Made by a program: the position numbers and the translations under genes | Shown: one piece after another, positions 28,901-37,603 of the stretch | Layout: the number at the start of each line of letters is the position of its first letter | How positions within the stretch are numbered: the first letter of the stretch is position 1 | NCBI GenBank assembly: GCA_031552405.1 | Contig: JAVBMN010000023.1 | Location: 69,994 to 133,993 of the forward strand | DNA: 64,000 nt | Direction: 5' to 3' | Origin: UBA1794 sp031552405 | GTDB lineage: Bacteria > Bacteroidota > Bacteroidia > Bacteroidales > Bacteroidaceae | The notes under the pieces: generated by a model | Databases searched by the model: none | Seen by the model: only the letters and a program-made list of their open reading frames with translations | What the model was told of the DNA's origin: nothing

Positions 28901-29620
28901 CCTATTACTGCCGCCACAGACGATGTGACATGGCAAGACGGTTCTCACGGTGCAGCGTTTACCCTCAACGACATTCAGGCTACTGATACGTATACCGCTG
29001 AATTCAAGATGAACGGGCAAACCTATACTTATACATTCACTGTGTATGTGAAGGATGCCAAGACCAGCCGCCTTATCGAGCCCGGTAACTACATGATACG
29101 CCACATAGCCACCGACACCTACCTTACCGCTCACGACAAGAACGAACTGGCCACTTTCGAAGCCGGCAATGTAGACACCCCATCCCCAAGTCAAGTATGG
29201 TTCATCGATCGGAAAACCACTGCCAAGTATAATTTCACTTCACTGGCCGACAGTCTGATCCTGACTACAACTGCTAAGATGAGCACCTTTGCCTCCTACC
29301 CTTTCTCCCTACAGGGCGCACAAGGTTCAGAATTCTATGCCATCTACACCAGCACCAGCGGCAACAAGTACTGGGATACCGATAACGAGGGCAATATTCT
29401 GACCTCTGCAAGTACCAGCCTTACAGGTTTCCAATTCGAGTTGATACCCGTAGAGTACGATCCCGTAGGCATCAATGGCATTCCAGACAATGAAGATGTT
29501 GCTCAAAGCGAGTATTATACTCCCAATGGCATTCGGCTTAATGCCCCACAGGAGGGAGTAACCATTGTACGGCAACAAATGGAAAACGGTTCTGTAAAGA
29601 CAATAAAGATATTAAAATAG
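25955..29620 (+). CDS. Secreted multidomain alginate-lyase-superfamily polysaccharide lyase
   Basis: A 1221-residue exported protein. The signal peptide is about residues 1-19. Residues about 25-235 form a LamG/concanavalin-type domain (WIHVAYTQSGTTGKLYIEG). From about 343 to 680 is an (alpha/alpha) barrel of the alginate lyase superfamily, with NNPEHFGDRPGHAWSNWG (near 512) and QESGRDQGHAAMAMGLAADL (near 608). Ig-like beta domains follow (about 840-1045), then a ricin/trefoil-like region and a C-terminal tail (YYTPNGIRLN... VKTIKILK) like the short sorting tails seen in Bacteroidota. It should cleave a uronic-acid polysaccharide; PL5- or PL38-type families are candidates, but I cannot assign one. 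No SusC/SusD pair is near. The divergent sensor/AraC gene is its likely regulator. Confidence 0.8.
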   Translation: MKIKLLLILLFSVVIHAGAQEDNLKMRLNFENVSGTSVKDAVSGITTKLTSPAKVAAMGKYNILNLGNGSGYLDLTAEAGKLFAACEDHTISVYYRVNEATSLSGAGFFLWTFSTLSANTSTGGAYSAYRLNAQRIASSPGGYSNEKGYSVDAPSATGKWIHVAYTQSGTTGKLYIEGVLKSTISSMPKNSTLYGSTKPAYCWLGRAPFSGDSYLTNTLVYGFSLYDRALTNTEVTTLSAETSELDYAYIHGTSGNNAALLTAIAGAKTLLADAGSYLPGAVDNLKGLVSFAETVAGGQFSQAYMDNILAQLNTTLTSVKATKGITLPTVSDMETAYDINRGFIHPGGMHTQADFDRVKAQLAAKNPTVTAAYNVLKNSAFAQSTVTTGVTETIVRGGGVGENFATAAQAAAKAYQCALRWKIEDNKACAKAAVNILMAWARGHKYFGGDSNYALAAGLQGYQFAQAAELLRDYDGWSAEDFETYKTYTRNVWYEATIGWLRSRSGTWDNVNNPEHFGDRPGHAWSNWGLCNDLAVISIGILLDDVFIYNQGMSFFKYDQVGTFEDPRIKNPLINDGCNEFLGNLVVKVYDNYAPETGAYGQVGQTQESGRDQGHAAMAMGLAADLAHMGYNQGDDLFAYMNHRLAAGFEYIAAYNNAKRDDLPFTQYNWHDVGKAFWGPAKEEQKVMGSGGRGETRAYWGTVIGMYEGVKGVEMPFSKIAYQNMVDNNVEAVYTGGASWGFDHLRFSVLMNTYDGLAPADKVPTELTPKMEYQGEVIHHNELGGLKNTYVVNNNTSLPKGKTVKLMPQLPKDEEDTGQWLWDTGETTRDITVTTDFSQMYRVTYTNKNGIKSQQCFALAVTDDCIADNLVASVTYNGKTSSTDMVSVLYGQTVTLNAKPNVGWGTHLWTTGQTTSSITTSPVTASREYTAYYTNQGGKVSACTFHVNVVAAEPYIMVGTSLSSALTTITDAGSQVTLGLNIPITAATDDVTWQDGSHGAAFTLNDIQATDTYTAEFKMNGQTYTYTFTVYVKDAKTSRLIEPGNYMIRHIATDTYLTAHDKNELATFEAGNVDTPSPSQVWFIDRKTTAKYNFTSLADSLILTTTAKMSTFASYPFSLQGAQGSEFYAIYTSTSGNKYWDTDNEGNILTSASTSLTGFQFELIPVEYDPVGINGIPDNEDVAQSEYYTPNGIRLNAPQEGVTIVRQQMENGSVKTIKILK

Positions 29621-29646
29621 GCCTCTAATTAAGAAGTAGATTTAAG

Positions 29647-29689
29647 CAGAGTGTAGCGAATTAGCTGATAGAGCGTTCGCTACACTCTG
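29647..29689 (+). terminator. Hairpin after the lyase gene
   Basis: A 14-bp perfect inverted repeat (29647-29660 with 29676-29689) is followed by a moderately T-rich stretch. It lies 26 bp after the lyase stop codon. Confidence 0.75.
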
Positions 29690-29816
29690 TGTTGCTTTTA
29701 CCCCCTACAAGAATTGAAACAGGTTATAAGGCCGCACATCAAGCCCCGAAAAAGTCGGAAGCAGTTAAATACAAAGGGTTTAAGAGATAATTCGAGGCTA
29801 CTTTACAAAGATTTGC

Positions 29817-29824
29817 TAATTTTG
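29817..29824 (+). promoter_or_regulatory. -7 promoter box of the GNAT gene
   Basis: TAATTTTG matches TAnnTTTG and lies 25 bp before the ATG of the acetyltransferase gene. The -33 element is not clear. Confidence 0.5.
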
Positions 29825-29849
29825 TAACCTTAAATATAGATTAGAATCT

Positions 29850-30269
29850 ATGAACATAGAATATAGAGAGAATCTGCCAGATGCGCATTCTTTTTTCACT
29901 CTTTACCAAACAACCGGATGGGATAAAGAGGATAGGAAACAGGAACAGCAACTTCGCAACGCCATCAAGAATAGTTGGTATATGGTTTCTGCCTATTCAC
30001 AAGATGAATTAATTGGATGTGGAAGAATCATTTCAGACGGCTATTTACACGCTTTTATAACCGAAATGATAATTCATCCTAACTACCAAAGAAAGGGTAT
30101 TGGTAAAGAAATTCTAAGCAAATTGATTCAAAGATGCCACAACGCTGGAATTAGGGATATTCAGCTATTTTGTGCTAAAGGGAAGGAAGAATTTTATACC
30201 AATAATGGATTCAGCGAAAGACCCAATAATGCACCTGGTATGCAATACGACCAGGATAGTGGATATTAA
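29850..30269 (+). CDS. GNAT-family N-acetyltransferase
   Basis: A 139-residue cytoplasmic protein with the GNAT fold. The acetyl-CoA-binding motif A is seen in IHPNYQRKGIGKEILSKLI (about residues 75-93). The C-terminal part with FYTNNGFSERP is typical of small single-domain family members. The substrate is unknown. The gene has its own -7 box and sits 47 bp before the metallo-beta-lactamase-fold gene, so the two may be co-transcribed. Confidence 0.85.
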   Translation: MNIEYRENLPDAHSFFTLYQTTGWDKEDRKQEQQLRNAIKNSWYMVSAYSQDELIGCGRIISDGYLHAFITEMIIHPNYQRKGIGKEILSKLIQRCHNAGIRDIQLFCAKGKEEFYTNNGFSERPNNAPGMQYDQDSGY

Positions 30270-30316
30270 GTAACAATATGAAGCCTTTTCAAAGCAAACA
30301 ATGAACTTAATTTGTC

Positions 30317-31207
30317 ATGATAAAGAAATTATTAATGTGTATGGTTATGGTGTCTACAGTCACCATTTGCGCAGCTCAGGAAGGCGGTGGCGTGTCTGAG
30401 GGTTATAAAGTGGGCAGTTATGAAGTCTTCGTTCTTACCGAAGGCAGCGGCGACGCGGACACCAGCCTATTGATAGAAGCCCCGGCAGCTGTTACAGCCC
30501 AATATGCCCCGAACGGCACCTTTCCTATCGCCACCCATGCGGTACTGATAAAAGGAAAAGGCAAGGTATGGCTCATCGACACCGGCTACGGTCAGAATAT
30601 CTTCGGGAATATGAAAAAACTCGGCATCGAGTGCCGGGATATAGACCATATCTTGCTGACACACATGCATGGAGACCATATCGGGGGCATGCTGTTGGAC
30701 GGAGAACCTGCTTTCCCCAATGCCACGGTAATCGTGGGTGAAAGGGAAGTCGCTTATTGGACCAGTGAGGCCGAAATGAATAAGCTACCGGTTGCTCAGC
30801 ACAATGGTTTCCATACGGCGCAGAAGGTTCTGACACAATACGGCGCGAAGGTTAAAAAGGTACAAGCTCTTGCGCTCGACGGCAATTACGGCGACGGCAT
30901 CTTCCCGATAGAGGGTTACGGCCATACCCCGGGACATATCATGTTCCTCCTCTCAGATGGTAGCGAAAAGCTGCTGGTATGGGGAGACATCACGCATGCA
31001 CTGGCTATACAGATGCCGCATCCCGAAATATCGGTAAAGTATGATATCAACCCCGATATGGCGCGGGAAACACGTCTTAAAGTGGTGGAATACCTTTCCG
31101 ACAAGGACATAGCCGTGATAGGAATGCATGTCCCGGCACGGCAGCCGGGAAGAATAGTGAGGGATGAAGACTCGGGAGGATACAGATACGATTCGGTCAG
31201 AGAATAA
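30317..31207 (+). CDS. Exported metallo-beta-lactamase-fold hydrolase
   Basis: A 296-residue protein with a signal peptide (about residues 1-20, cut near ICAAQ) and the metallo-beta-lactamase fold. The zinc motif HMHGDH has His116, His118, Asp120 and His121. A further histidine is in GYGHTPGHIMF and an aspartate in WGDITHA, giving a full two-metal site. Such periplasmic proteins may be lactonases or other hydrolases; nothing points to true beta-lactamase activity. It ends 14 bp from the convergent efflux operon. Confidence 0.85.
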   Translation: MIKKLLMCMVMVSTVTICAAQEGGGVSEGYKVGSYEVFVLTEGSGDADTSLLIEAPAAVTAQYAPNGTFPIATHAVLIKGKGKVWLIDTGYGQNIFGNMKKLGIECRDIDHILLTHMHGDHIGGMLLDGEPAFPNATVIVGEREVAYWTSEAEMNKLPVAQHNGFHTAQKVLTQYGAKVKKVQALALDGNYGDGIFPIEGYGHTPGHIMFLLSDGSEKLLVWGDITHALAIQMPHPEISVKYDINPDMARETRLKVVEYLSDKDIAVIGMHVPARQPGRIVRDEDSGGYRYDSVRE

Positions 31208-31221
31208 GATATGGGGGAACC

Positions 31222-32655
31222 CTACTCCGTTCCACCGCCAAGCGCCCTGTATAGTTCCACGCTGTATTGCAGTTGTTCCAACTTGTCATTTACCTGGCTG
31301 AGACGGGCTTGTATCAGGTTTTGCTCTGCCGAGAGGACTTCGGTATAGTTGGCTTCGCCTGCCACCAGTAGTTCCTGGGTATAGTATACGGCGGTGTCTA
31401 ATGAAACGACTTCTTTCTGCCGGGTTTCATTCTTGCGCAAAGAGGAACGGTAGGCAAAGAGGATGTCCGATACTTCTTTTCCGGCGGTCAATACAGTGCG
31501 TTCAAAGTTGAGCAAGGCCTCTTCCTGTTGGGCTTTGGCAATCTTTAGGTTGCCAGTCAGTTGTCTGCGGGCGAAAAGCGGTTGCGTCAATCCTCCGATG
31601 ATACTGGCAAAGATATGCTCAGGCTTGAAGAAGGAGGATAATGAGGTTGATTCATACCCAATTGCGGCCGTCCCCAGTGTGAGGGAGGGATAGAAGCTGG
31701 TCCGTGCGGCATTTGTCAGCTCAAAGGCGGAGCGGAAAGACAATTCTGCCTGTCGCACATCCGGCCGTCTGGCAAGCATCTGTGCCGGGATGCCCAGTGC
31801 CATTGAGGCAGGGAGTTGCTGGTTGTCTAAATGTGTACGCTCAATGGCATCCGGGCGGCGGCCAAGCAGCAGGCTGATGGAATTCTCCATCGTGCGGATC
31901 TGGGTTTCCAGTGCAGGGATGGTCACCTGGGTGCGGTACAACAGGGCCTTGCTCTGCTCTACCGCTGCCCCGTTTTGCTGTCCGGATTCTCTCAGAAGCT
32001 CCATGGTGAGGAGGTTCTCTTCCAGCAAAGATACGGTTTGATGGGTAATGGCCAGTTGCTCATCCAATGCCAATAGGGAATAATACGAAGTGGCGATATT
32101 GGCGATGAGCGAAGTCTGTATCAAGTCACGGTAAGCCTGACTGCTAAGGAACTGGGCATAGCGAGCTTTCGACTGGCTACGCAACTTACCCCAGACATCC
32201 AGTTCCCAGTTGGCACTGATTCCTAAGGAATACTGAGAAGCGCCATACGCCAATACCTTTGTACCATTTGTGCCGGTACTGGTCTGCCTGTCAGTGACCT
32301 GTCCCACTAAAGAGACGTTTGGGAAGTAGGCTCCCCTGGCCATGCTCAAACTGGCTTCGGCCTGCTGGATGCGGATATACGCAATCCGCAGGTCGAGGTT
32401 GTTGTACAATACCTCTTCGATCAGGGATTGCAGTGCGGTGTCCGGGAAATATTCCTTCCACGGGATAGCGGCGATACCGGCGGTATCGGCTACAGACACT
32501 TCTGTGCGGTACAGATTGGAGATGTCCGTTTCGGGCTTTGTATAGTGCGTGGTGGTACAGGATGACAACACCCACAGCAATGCAACTGTCATACTGATAC
32601 TTCGGATGGAAGAAAGAACAGCCTTTGGCGTTCTAGTATATTGAATGGTTTTCAT
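31222..32655 (-). CDS. Outer membrane efflux lipoprotein (TolC/NodT type)
   Basis: A 477-residue outer-membrane factor of an RND efflux system, forming the TolC-like channel. The leader ends in the lipobox-like LLWVLSSCTTTH with the acylated Cys near residue 33. Two repeated helical OEP domains follow; QPLFARRQLTGNLKIAKAQ and LARRPDVRQAEL are characteristic of the NodT subfamily. It is the last gene of the reverse-strand operon, 15 bp after the RND pump gene. Confidence 0.93.
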   Translation of the reverse strand: MKTIQYTRTPKAVLSSIRSISMTVALLWVLSSCTTTHYTKPETDISNLYRTEVSVADTAGIAAIPWKEYFPDTALQSLIEEVLYNNLDLRIAYIRIQQAEASLSMARGAYFPNVSLVGQVTDRQTSTGTNGTKVLAYGASQYSLGISANWELDVWGKLRSQSKARYAQFLSSQAYRDLIQTSLIANIATSYYSLLALDEQLAITHQTVSLLEENLLTMELLRESGQQNGAAVEQSKALLYRTQVTIPALETQIRTMENSISLLLGRRPDAIERTHLDNQQLPASMALGIPAQMLARRPDVRQAELSFRSAFELTNAARTSFYPSLTLGTAAIGYESTSLSSFFKPEHIFASIIGGLTQPLFARRQLTGNLKIAKAQQEEALLNFERTVLTAGKEVSDILFAYRSSLRKNETRQKEVVSLDTAVYYTQELLVAGEANYTEVLSAEQNLIQARLSQVNDKLEQLQYSVELYRALGGGTE

Positions 32656-32670
32656 AACTTGATTACGTTT

Positions 32671-35600
32671 TTAATGGGTGGATAACTTTTCTTGGATACG
32701 CTGGAAAAGGACGAAAAGAATAGGGATCACCAGCACTCCGATGAGCGTTCCGATCGCCATACCTCCGATGGCACTGATACCGATAGAGCGATTACCCACA
32801 GCCCCCGCTCCCGTGGCAAAGAACAAGGGAGAAAGGCCTGCGATAAAGGCAAATGAGGTCATCAGGATAGGACGAAAACGCGCCACAGCTCCCTCAATGG
32901 CAGCCTCAACGATGCCCATCCCCTGCCCTCTTCGCTGCAACGCATATTCCACAATCAGGATTGCATTCTTGGCTAATATACCGATCAGCATCACCATCGA
33001 GATCTGTACATAGATATTGTTGACGATTCCCTGATGCACCCCGAAGATCTGCAAGAAGGTAAAGACTCCCGACAACCCCACCGGCAAGGAAAACAGAACA
33101 GCCAACGGCAAGATATAACTCTCATACAAGGCAGCAAGAAGCAAGTATACAAAGACAAGGCACAGGCCGAAGATAATCAGGAGCTGCTCTCCGCCGCTTG
33201 CTTCTTCGCGCGTCATACCGGCATATTCGTAGCTGTAACCATCAGGGAAGATGGATTTATCGCTTTTCATTTCTTCAATTACACGTAATACATCTCCCGA
33301 GCTGTAGCCATCGGCCGAATTGGGCATAATGGTTACACTCATCGACGAGAACATGTTGAAACGCTCCAGTGAGCGGGGCTGTGTCACGTCCGTAATATTC
33401 AGAAATTCAGTAACCGGGGCCATCTCTCCGTTGCCTGTTTTAACAAATATCTTCTTCAGGTCATCGATATTTCTCCGGTATTCGGGGGCGGCCTGTACCA
33501 TCACACGGCTCTGTTTGCCATACACATTGAAGTTCGAAATATAGGAACTGCCCACGTTTACCTGCAAGGCATTCATCACCTCGGTCAGTGTAAGTCCGGC
33601 ATCTTTGATCTTCGCCACATCGGCCTCAATCATCTTCTGGGGAAAGTTCGGATTGAAGGTGGTCATGGCTCGCATTACCTCCGGACGCTCATTGAGCTTG
33701 CGTATGAAATTCTGAGTAATCTCAAAGAAATAGTTGATATCGCCACCCGTGCGGTCTTGTAATACCATATCCACTCCGGCTCCCAGTCCAAACCCTTGTA
33801 ATGTAGGGCGGGCCATGAAGAAAAAGGTGGCATTATTGATCTTCGATGTCTTCTCCGTCAAGATCCGTACCACGTCGTCGGTGGTGGTTTTACGGTCTTT
33901 CCAGTTCTCCATGAGGATAATTACGGTGGCATACGAGGCATCGGCACCGCTCATGAAGTTGTTACCATTGATGGTGGTGGTGTTCCGCACTCCCTCAATG
34001 TCTTTGGTAAATTCTACAACTTGCTGGGCCACTTGGCTTGTTCTTTCCAACGAAGAACCCGGAGGCAAAGTTACAAATCCTACTACGCCACCACTATCCT
34101 CTAACGGAACGAACCCGGTGGGGAGCGATTTCATCATGCCGAAGAATACACCTATAGCCACCACGGTAATGGATACGGTGATCCACAGGTTCTTCTTTTT
34201 TGCCATGAATTGCAGCATGGAGCGGTATGTATTGGTAACCGCATCAAAACCATTATTGAATATCCGGTAAATGTGATCCAGGATGTTCTTCTTCTTGCTT
34301 CTTTTCGTTTCTTCCTCTTCTTGGTGCGGTTTCAGGAAGAAAGCACTAAGTGCCGGGCTCAATGTCAACGCATTGATAGCCGAAATGAGAATAGCTACAG
34401 CCAGGGTCAGTCCGAATTGCTGGAAGAAAATTCCCGAAGTGCCTCCAATGAAACTAACCGGAACAAATACGGAAGCCATCACCAGCGACATAGATATAAT
34501 GGCCGGAGCAATCTCTTTCATGGCTGACAGCGTAGCCTCCTTGGCACTCGTTGCTCCGGCATCGAGCTTGACATGTACCGCCTCTACTACAATAATCGCA
34601 TCGTCTACCACAATCCCGATTGCGAGGATCAATGCAAACAAAGTCAGCAGGTTAATAGAGAATCCAAACAACTGCAGGAAAAAGAAAGCACCAATAATCG
34701 ATACCGGAACCGCAATGGCCGGAATAAGGGTGGAACGGTAATTCTGCAGGAAGATCAGTACCACCAGCACCACCAGCGCAAATGCTTCCAGCATGGTATG
34801 CGTTACCTTATCAATGGATGCATCCAAGAATTCACTGGCATCCATCGTATAGCGGATAGAGAGCCCGGGAGGGAAAGAGCGTTCCGCCTCTGCAAGAGCC
34901 TCCTTTACATTGTTGATCACCTGTTTGGCATTTGAACCAGCCGTTTGACTAATACCTATATATAAAGCATCGTACTCCCCGTTCAGCAGGGAGAAGGAAG
35001 TGTATTCCCTGGCACCTAACTCTACATCAGCCACATCCTTGACACGAAGGATCTTTCCATTGCGTGAATGAACGATCACATCTCCGAACTGCTCGGCCGT
35101 TACCAGCCGTCCGGTAAACTTCAATGTATACTGGAAGGACTGGTTACTATTCTGCCCAATCGTACCGGGGGCGGCATCAATGTTCTGATCTCTCAGTGCC
35201 GCTACCACTTCTTCCGGGGAGGTGCCGTAGGCAGCCATCACATCCGGTTTGAGCCAGATGCGCATTGAGTAATCGTTTCCTCCATAGGGGTCTGCACTAC
35301 CTACACCGTATACCCGCTTTATCTGCGGAAGGATATTGATATTGGCATAGTTATGGAGGAATACCCTGTCATAGTCGGGGTTGGTTGATGCAAACGACAA
35401 TCCAAGGATGGTACCGTTCTGCACCTTCTGCACCGTGACACCGATCTGGGTTACTTCCTGCGGCAAAAGCGGTGTGGCGCGTGCCACCATATTTTGAATG
35501 TTTACAGCAGCAATATCTGGATTGACGCCCTGACGGAAGAACACCCGGATGCTTGCCGCACCATTGTTAGTGGCCGACGATTGCATGTAGGTCATTCCCT

Positions 35601-35817
35601 CCACACCGTTTATCTGCTCTTCAAGCGGGATGATGACATTGTTCATGACTACATCCGCATTCGCGCCCGGATAAGAAGCCGTGATCTGCACTGTAGGAGG
35701 TGCAATATCAGGGTACTGTTCAATGGGCAAAGCCGTAAGACCTACGATACCCAATACCACAATTACAATGGATATGACTGTTGAAAGAACCGGTCTTTCT
35801 ATAAATAATTTTAGCAT
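32671..35817 (-). CDS. RND efflux pump, HAE1 (AcrB-like) family
   Basis: A 1048-residue inner-membrane proton-driven drug pump, full length for the AcrB family. The first membrane helix and PIEQYPDIAPPTV near residue 35 are typical. The proton-relay aspartate pair is in LAIGIVVDDAIIVVEAVH of the fourth helix. The second half has FSLPVGLSGVF and LAKNAILIVEYA. Twelve membrane helices and two large periplasmic loops are apparent. It lies between the adaptor (30 bp) and the outer-membrane channel (15 bp), so all three parts of the pump are encoded together. Confidence 0.96.
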   Translation of the reverse strand: MLKLFIERPVLSTVISIVIVVLGIVGLTALPIEQYPDIAPPTVQITASYPGANADVVMNNVIIPLEEQINGVEGMTYMQSSATNNGAASIRVFFRQGVNPDIAAVNIQNMVARATPLLPQEVTQIGVTVQKVQNGTILGLSFASTNPDYDRVFLHNYANINILPQIKRVYGVGSADPYGGNDYSMRIWLKPDVMAAYGTSPEEVVAALRDQNIDAAPGTIGQNSNQSFQYTLKFTGRLVTAEQFGDVIVHSRNGKILRVKDVADVELGAREYTSFSLLNGEYDALYIGISQTAGSNAKQVINNVKEALAEAERSFPPGLSIRYTMDASEFLDASIDKVTHTMLEAFALVVLVVLIFLQNYRSTLIPAIAVPVSIIGAFFFLQLFGFSINLLTLFALILAIGIVVDDAIIVVEAVHVKLDAGATSAKEATLSAMKEIAPAIISMSLVMASVFVPVSFIGGTSGIFFQQFGLTLAVAILISAINALTLSPALSAFFLKPHQEEEETKRSKKKNILDHIYRIFNNGFDAVTNTYRSMLQFMAKKKNLWITVSITVVAIGVFFGMMKSLPTGFVPLEDSGGVVGFVTLPPGSSLERTSQVAQQVVEFTKDIEGVRNTTTINGNNFMSGADASYATVIILMENWKDRKTTTDDVVRILTEKTSKINNATFFFMARPTLQGFGLGAGVDMVLQDRTGGDINYFFEITQNFIRKLNERPEVMRAMTTFNPNFPQKMIEADVAKIKDAGLTLTEVMNALQVNVGSSYISNFNVYGKQSRVMVQAAPEYRRNIDDLKKIFVKTGNGEMAPVTEFLNITDVTQPRSLERFNMFSSMSVTIMPNSADGYSSGDVLRVIEEMKSDKSIFPDGYSYEYAGMTREEASGGEQLLIIFGLCLVFVYLLLAALYESYILPLAVLFSLPVGLSGVFTFLQIFGVHQGIVNNIYVQISMVMLIGILAKNAILIVEYALQRRGQGMGIVEAAIEGAVARFRPILMTSFAFIAGLSPLFFATGAGAVGNRSIGISAIGGMAIGTLIGVLVIPILFVLFQRIQEKLSTH

Positions 35818-35847
35818 AACTCTTTTTATTATATATGGATAGTCTAC

Positions 35848-36951
35848 TTATTTCGCTATGATTTTCCTTCCGTTACTCAGGGTAATAACACCATCCGCAA
35901 CTACCCTGTCACCACTTGAGAGTCCGCTTGTTACCACATAACTCTTGCCATCGGGGGTGGGAGTAACTATAAGTAGTGTTTGAACTACAGAGTCGCCTTG
36001 TACTTTGTACACCAAACGTTTATCCTGCTGCGAAAAAGTTGCCTTTTGAGGAATAACAAGGGCACTCTCCACCACTCTTGGAATGGTAATCGTACCCGTT
36101 GTTCCGCTTCTCAAAATGCCTTGTTTATTGGGAAACTCCACTCTGAAGTTGGTAGAACCTGTACTGACGTTTGCCATTCCGGCTATTGTCTCCACTTTGC
36201 CTTTCTCCGGATAAATGCTTTTATCCTTTAGAGTCAGGGTAACCTGAGGAAGGTTCCTGAGTTTCTCTGCAGGATTCTTACCTTCCGTATCGTCCAGAAA
36301 CTGCATCAGCGTTATTTCGTCCATAGAGAAATACGCATATACATTACTTGTATTCGATACGGTGGCCAGCACGTGGTTGCTGTTTACCAAGCTTCCCAGG
36401 CGGAATGATATTTCGCCCACAAGGCCATCCACCGGACTTATTACATTGGTCCAGTTTAATGTAGCCTGTGCGTTCTTCCAGGCAGCCTCGGCCTGAGCCA
36501 AACCTGCCTGAGCGGTTTGATAGGCATCTTCGGCAGTCATCAGTTGTACCTTACTTACAATGTTCTTCTCGGCCAACGGGCGAATTCTGTTCACATTGGT
36601 CTTCGCCGTATTTACTTGAGCCATCGCACTGGTTAACCCCGCTTTTGCACTAGTCAAAGCCTGCTCGGCTTGCGGCGAATTGATCTTGAACAGGGCTTGT
36701 CCTTTTCTTACTGCTGAACCCTCGTCCACATAGATGGCATCGATAAATCCATCCACGCGCGGGCGAATTTCAATGTCTTCCTGCCCCTTGATAGTGGCAG
36801 GATATACCGATTCCAATACTTCTGTTTGTTCCGTCACTGTCATTACAGGGTATTCCTGCGGCATCTGTGCACGATCGGCGCTTTGTTTCTTTTCACAAGA
36901 AGCGAAGAATAGCACAGCTAACAGCCCAATGCCTACAACTTTTACTTTCAT
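35848..36951 (-). CDS. RND efflux periplasmic adaptor (membrane fusion protein)
   Basis: A 367-residue lipid-anchored adaptor that links the RND pump with the outer-membrane channel. The start at 36951 gives a lipoprotein leader (MKVKVVGIGLLAVLFFASC) with Cys at about 19; the frame is open for ten codons more upstream. Next come the barrel-sandwich/lipoyl region (EIRPRVDGFIDAIYVDEGS), the helical hairpin (about 90-170) and the beta-barrel domains (PVDGLVGEISFRLGSLV). It is the first gene of the operon. Upstream lie a TAnnTTTG box and a 34-bp operator-like site that recurs before the aldo/keto reductase gene. Confidence 0.94.
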   Translation of the reverse strand: MKVKVVGIGLLAVLFFASCEKKQSADRAQMPQEYPVMTVTEQTEVLESVYPATIKGQEDIEIRPRVDGFIDAIYVDEGSAVRKGQALFKINSPQAEQALTSAKAGLTSAMAQVNTAKTNVNRIRPLAEKNIVSKVQLMTAEDAYQTAQAGLAQAEAAWKNAQATLNWTNVISPVDGLVGEISFRLGSLVNSNHVLATVSNTSNVYAYFSMDEITLMQFLDDTEGKNPAEKLRNLPQVTLTLKDKSIYPEKGKVETIAGMANVSTGSTNFRVEFPNKQGILRSGTTGTITIPRVVESALVIPQKATFSQQDKRLVYKVQGDSVVQTLLIVTPTPDGKSYVVTSGLSSGDRVVADGVITLSNGRKIIAK

Positions 36952-36978
36952 ATCTGTTTCAATTGATTTATCTGTGGA

Positions 36979-36986
36979 CAAAGGTA
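36979..36986 (-). promoter_or_regulatory. -7 promoter box of the efflux operon
   Basis: On the reverse strand this reads TACCTTTG, a perfect TAnnTTTG box, 27 bp before the adaptor start. No -33 TTTG lies at the usual distance; instead the shared 34-bp element occupies that region, as expected for an activator-dependent promoter. Confidence 0.72.
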
Positions 36987-37006
36987 CGGCAGCTTATGCA
37001 GGTAGG

Positions 37007-37040
37007 GCCGGACTATTCAAATCAAGACCCTGACAAATCC
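37007..37040 (-). promoter_or_regulatory. Operator-like element, copy at the efflux operon
   Basis: This 34-bp stretch matches 38642-38675 at 28 of 34 positions in the same orientation. It begins 20 bp upstream of the -7 box (21 bp in the other copy). On the reverse strand it contains two ATTTG words 16 bp apart, each followed by a GTC about 6 bases on, like the direct half-sites bound by AraC proteins. I infer that the AraC-type regulator at 38657-39529 binds here. Confidence 0.7.
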
Positions 37041-37062
37041 TTATTATCTCTAATAGCAACGA

Positions 37063-37098
37063 AAAGCCGATTGCGGTTTCGTTTCCACAATCGGCTTT
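37063..37098 (-). terminator. Terminator after the OB-fold gene
   Basis: An 11-bp perfect stem (37063-37073 with 37088-37098) with a 14-base loop has a T-run on the reverse-strand 3' side. It separates the OB-fold gene from the efflux operon, showing that the latter has its own promoter. Confidence 0.75.
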
Positions 37099-37137
37099 CT
37101 TCATCAAAAATTCTCTTACATTGGCACTTTCTTCATA

Positions 37138-37581
37138 TCATTTCTTCTTCACTTCTATTATTCTGCAATCCTTTACTACCACAGTCTGGTCTTTATCATA
37201 CAGGCTGCGAACTTCACCTTCCATAATCACTTCATCGCCCTTGGAAACCCGGCGCAATTTGAGGTAATCATTAAACGGAAGAACACAAAGTATACGGCTT
37301 TTACCACCTTTCTTTTCCGACAGTTCTACCGAAGGAAGTCCATATACATCAGGGCCTACAAAAACCGCAAAGCCTGCTATTTTCATCACCTTCTTACCAT
37401 ACTTTTTCTCTGCTTGGGCTTTGTCTTTCACAAAAGTGTCACAAAGCTCTTTGGCTCCAATCTGTTTCTCTTCAAGTTCCATTTTCTCAATTTTATTGGG
37501 TGCATCCGTACTCTTTTCTGTTTGTCCGTTTGCCGACAGTCCTATTATTGCCAACAACATACACATGACCAGCCCTTTCAT
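37138..37581 (-). CDS. Exported OB-fold protein (tRNA_anti-like)
   Basis: A 147-residue protein with a signal peptide (about residues 1-19, cut near SANGQ) and a single OB-fold domain of the tRNA_anti-like type. The fold is suggested by the alternating pattern around KVMKIAGFAVFVG, GKSRILCVLPFND and GDEVIMEGEVRSL, ending in VVVKDCRIIEV. Such proteins are widespread in Bacteroidota with unknown roles; being exported, it is unlikely to bind tRNA. It lies 22 bp after the aldo/keto reductase gene on the same strand and is likely co-transcribed with it, ending at the hairpin. Confidence 0.72.
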   Translation of the reverse strand: MKGLVMCMLLAIIGLSANGQTEKSTDAPNKIEKMELEEKQIGAKELCDTFVKDKAQAEKKYGKKVMKIAGFAVFVGPDVYGLPSVELSEKKGGKSRILCVLPFNDYLKLRRVSKGDEVIMEGEVRSLYDKDQTVVVKDCRIIEVKKK

Positions 37582-37603
37582 CTCACCTGATTTTTATGTA
37601 AAG

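Noticed and set aside
33734..34270. 178-codon forward frame inside the RND pump gene
   Set aside because: Shadow of a well-conserved gene on the other strand.
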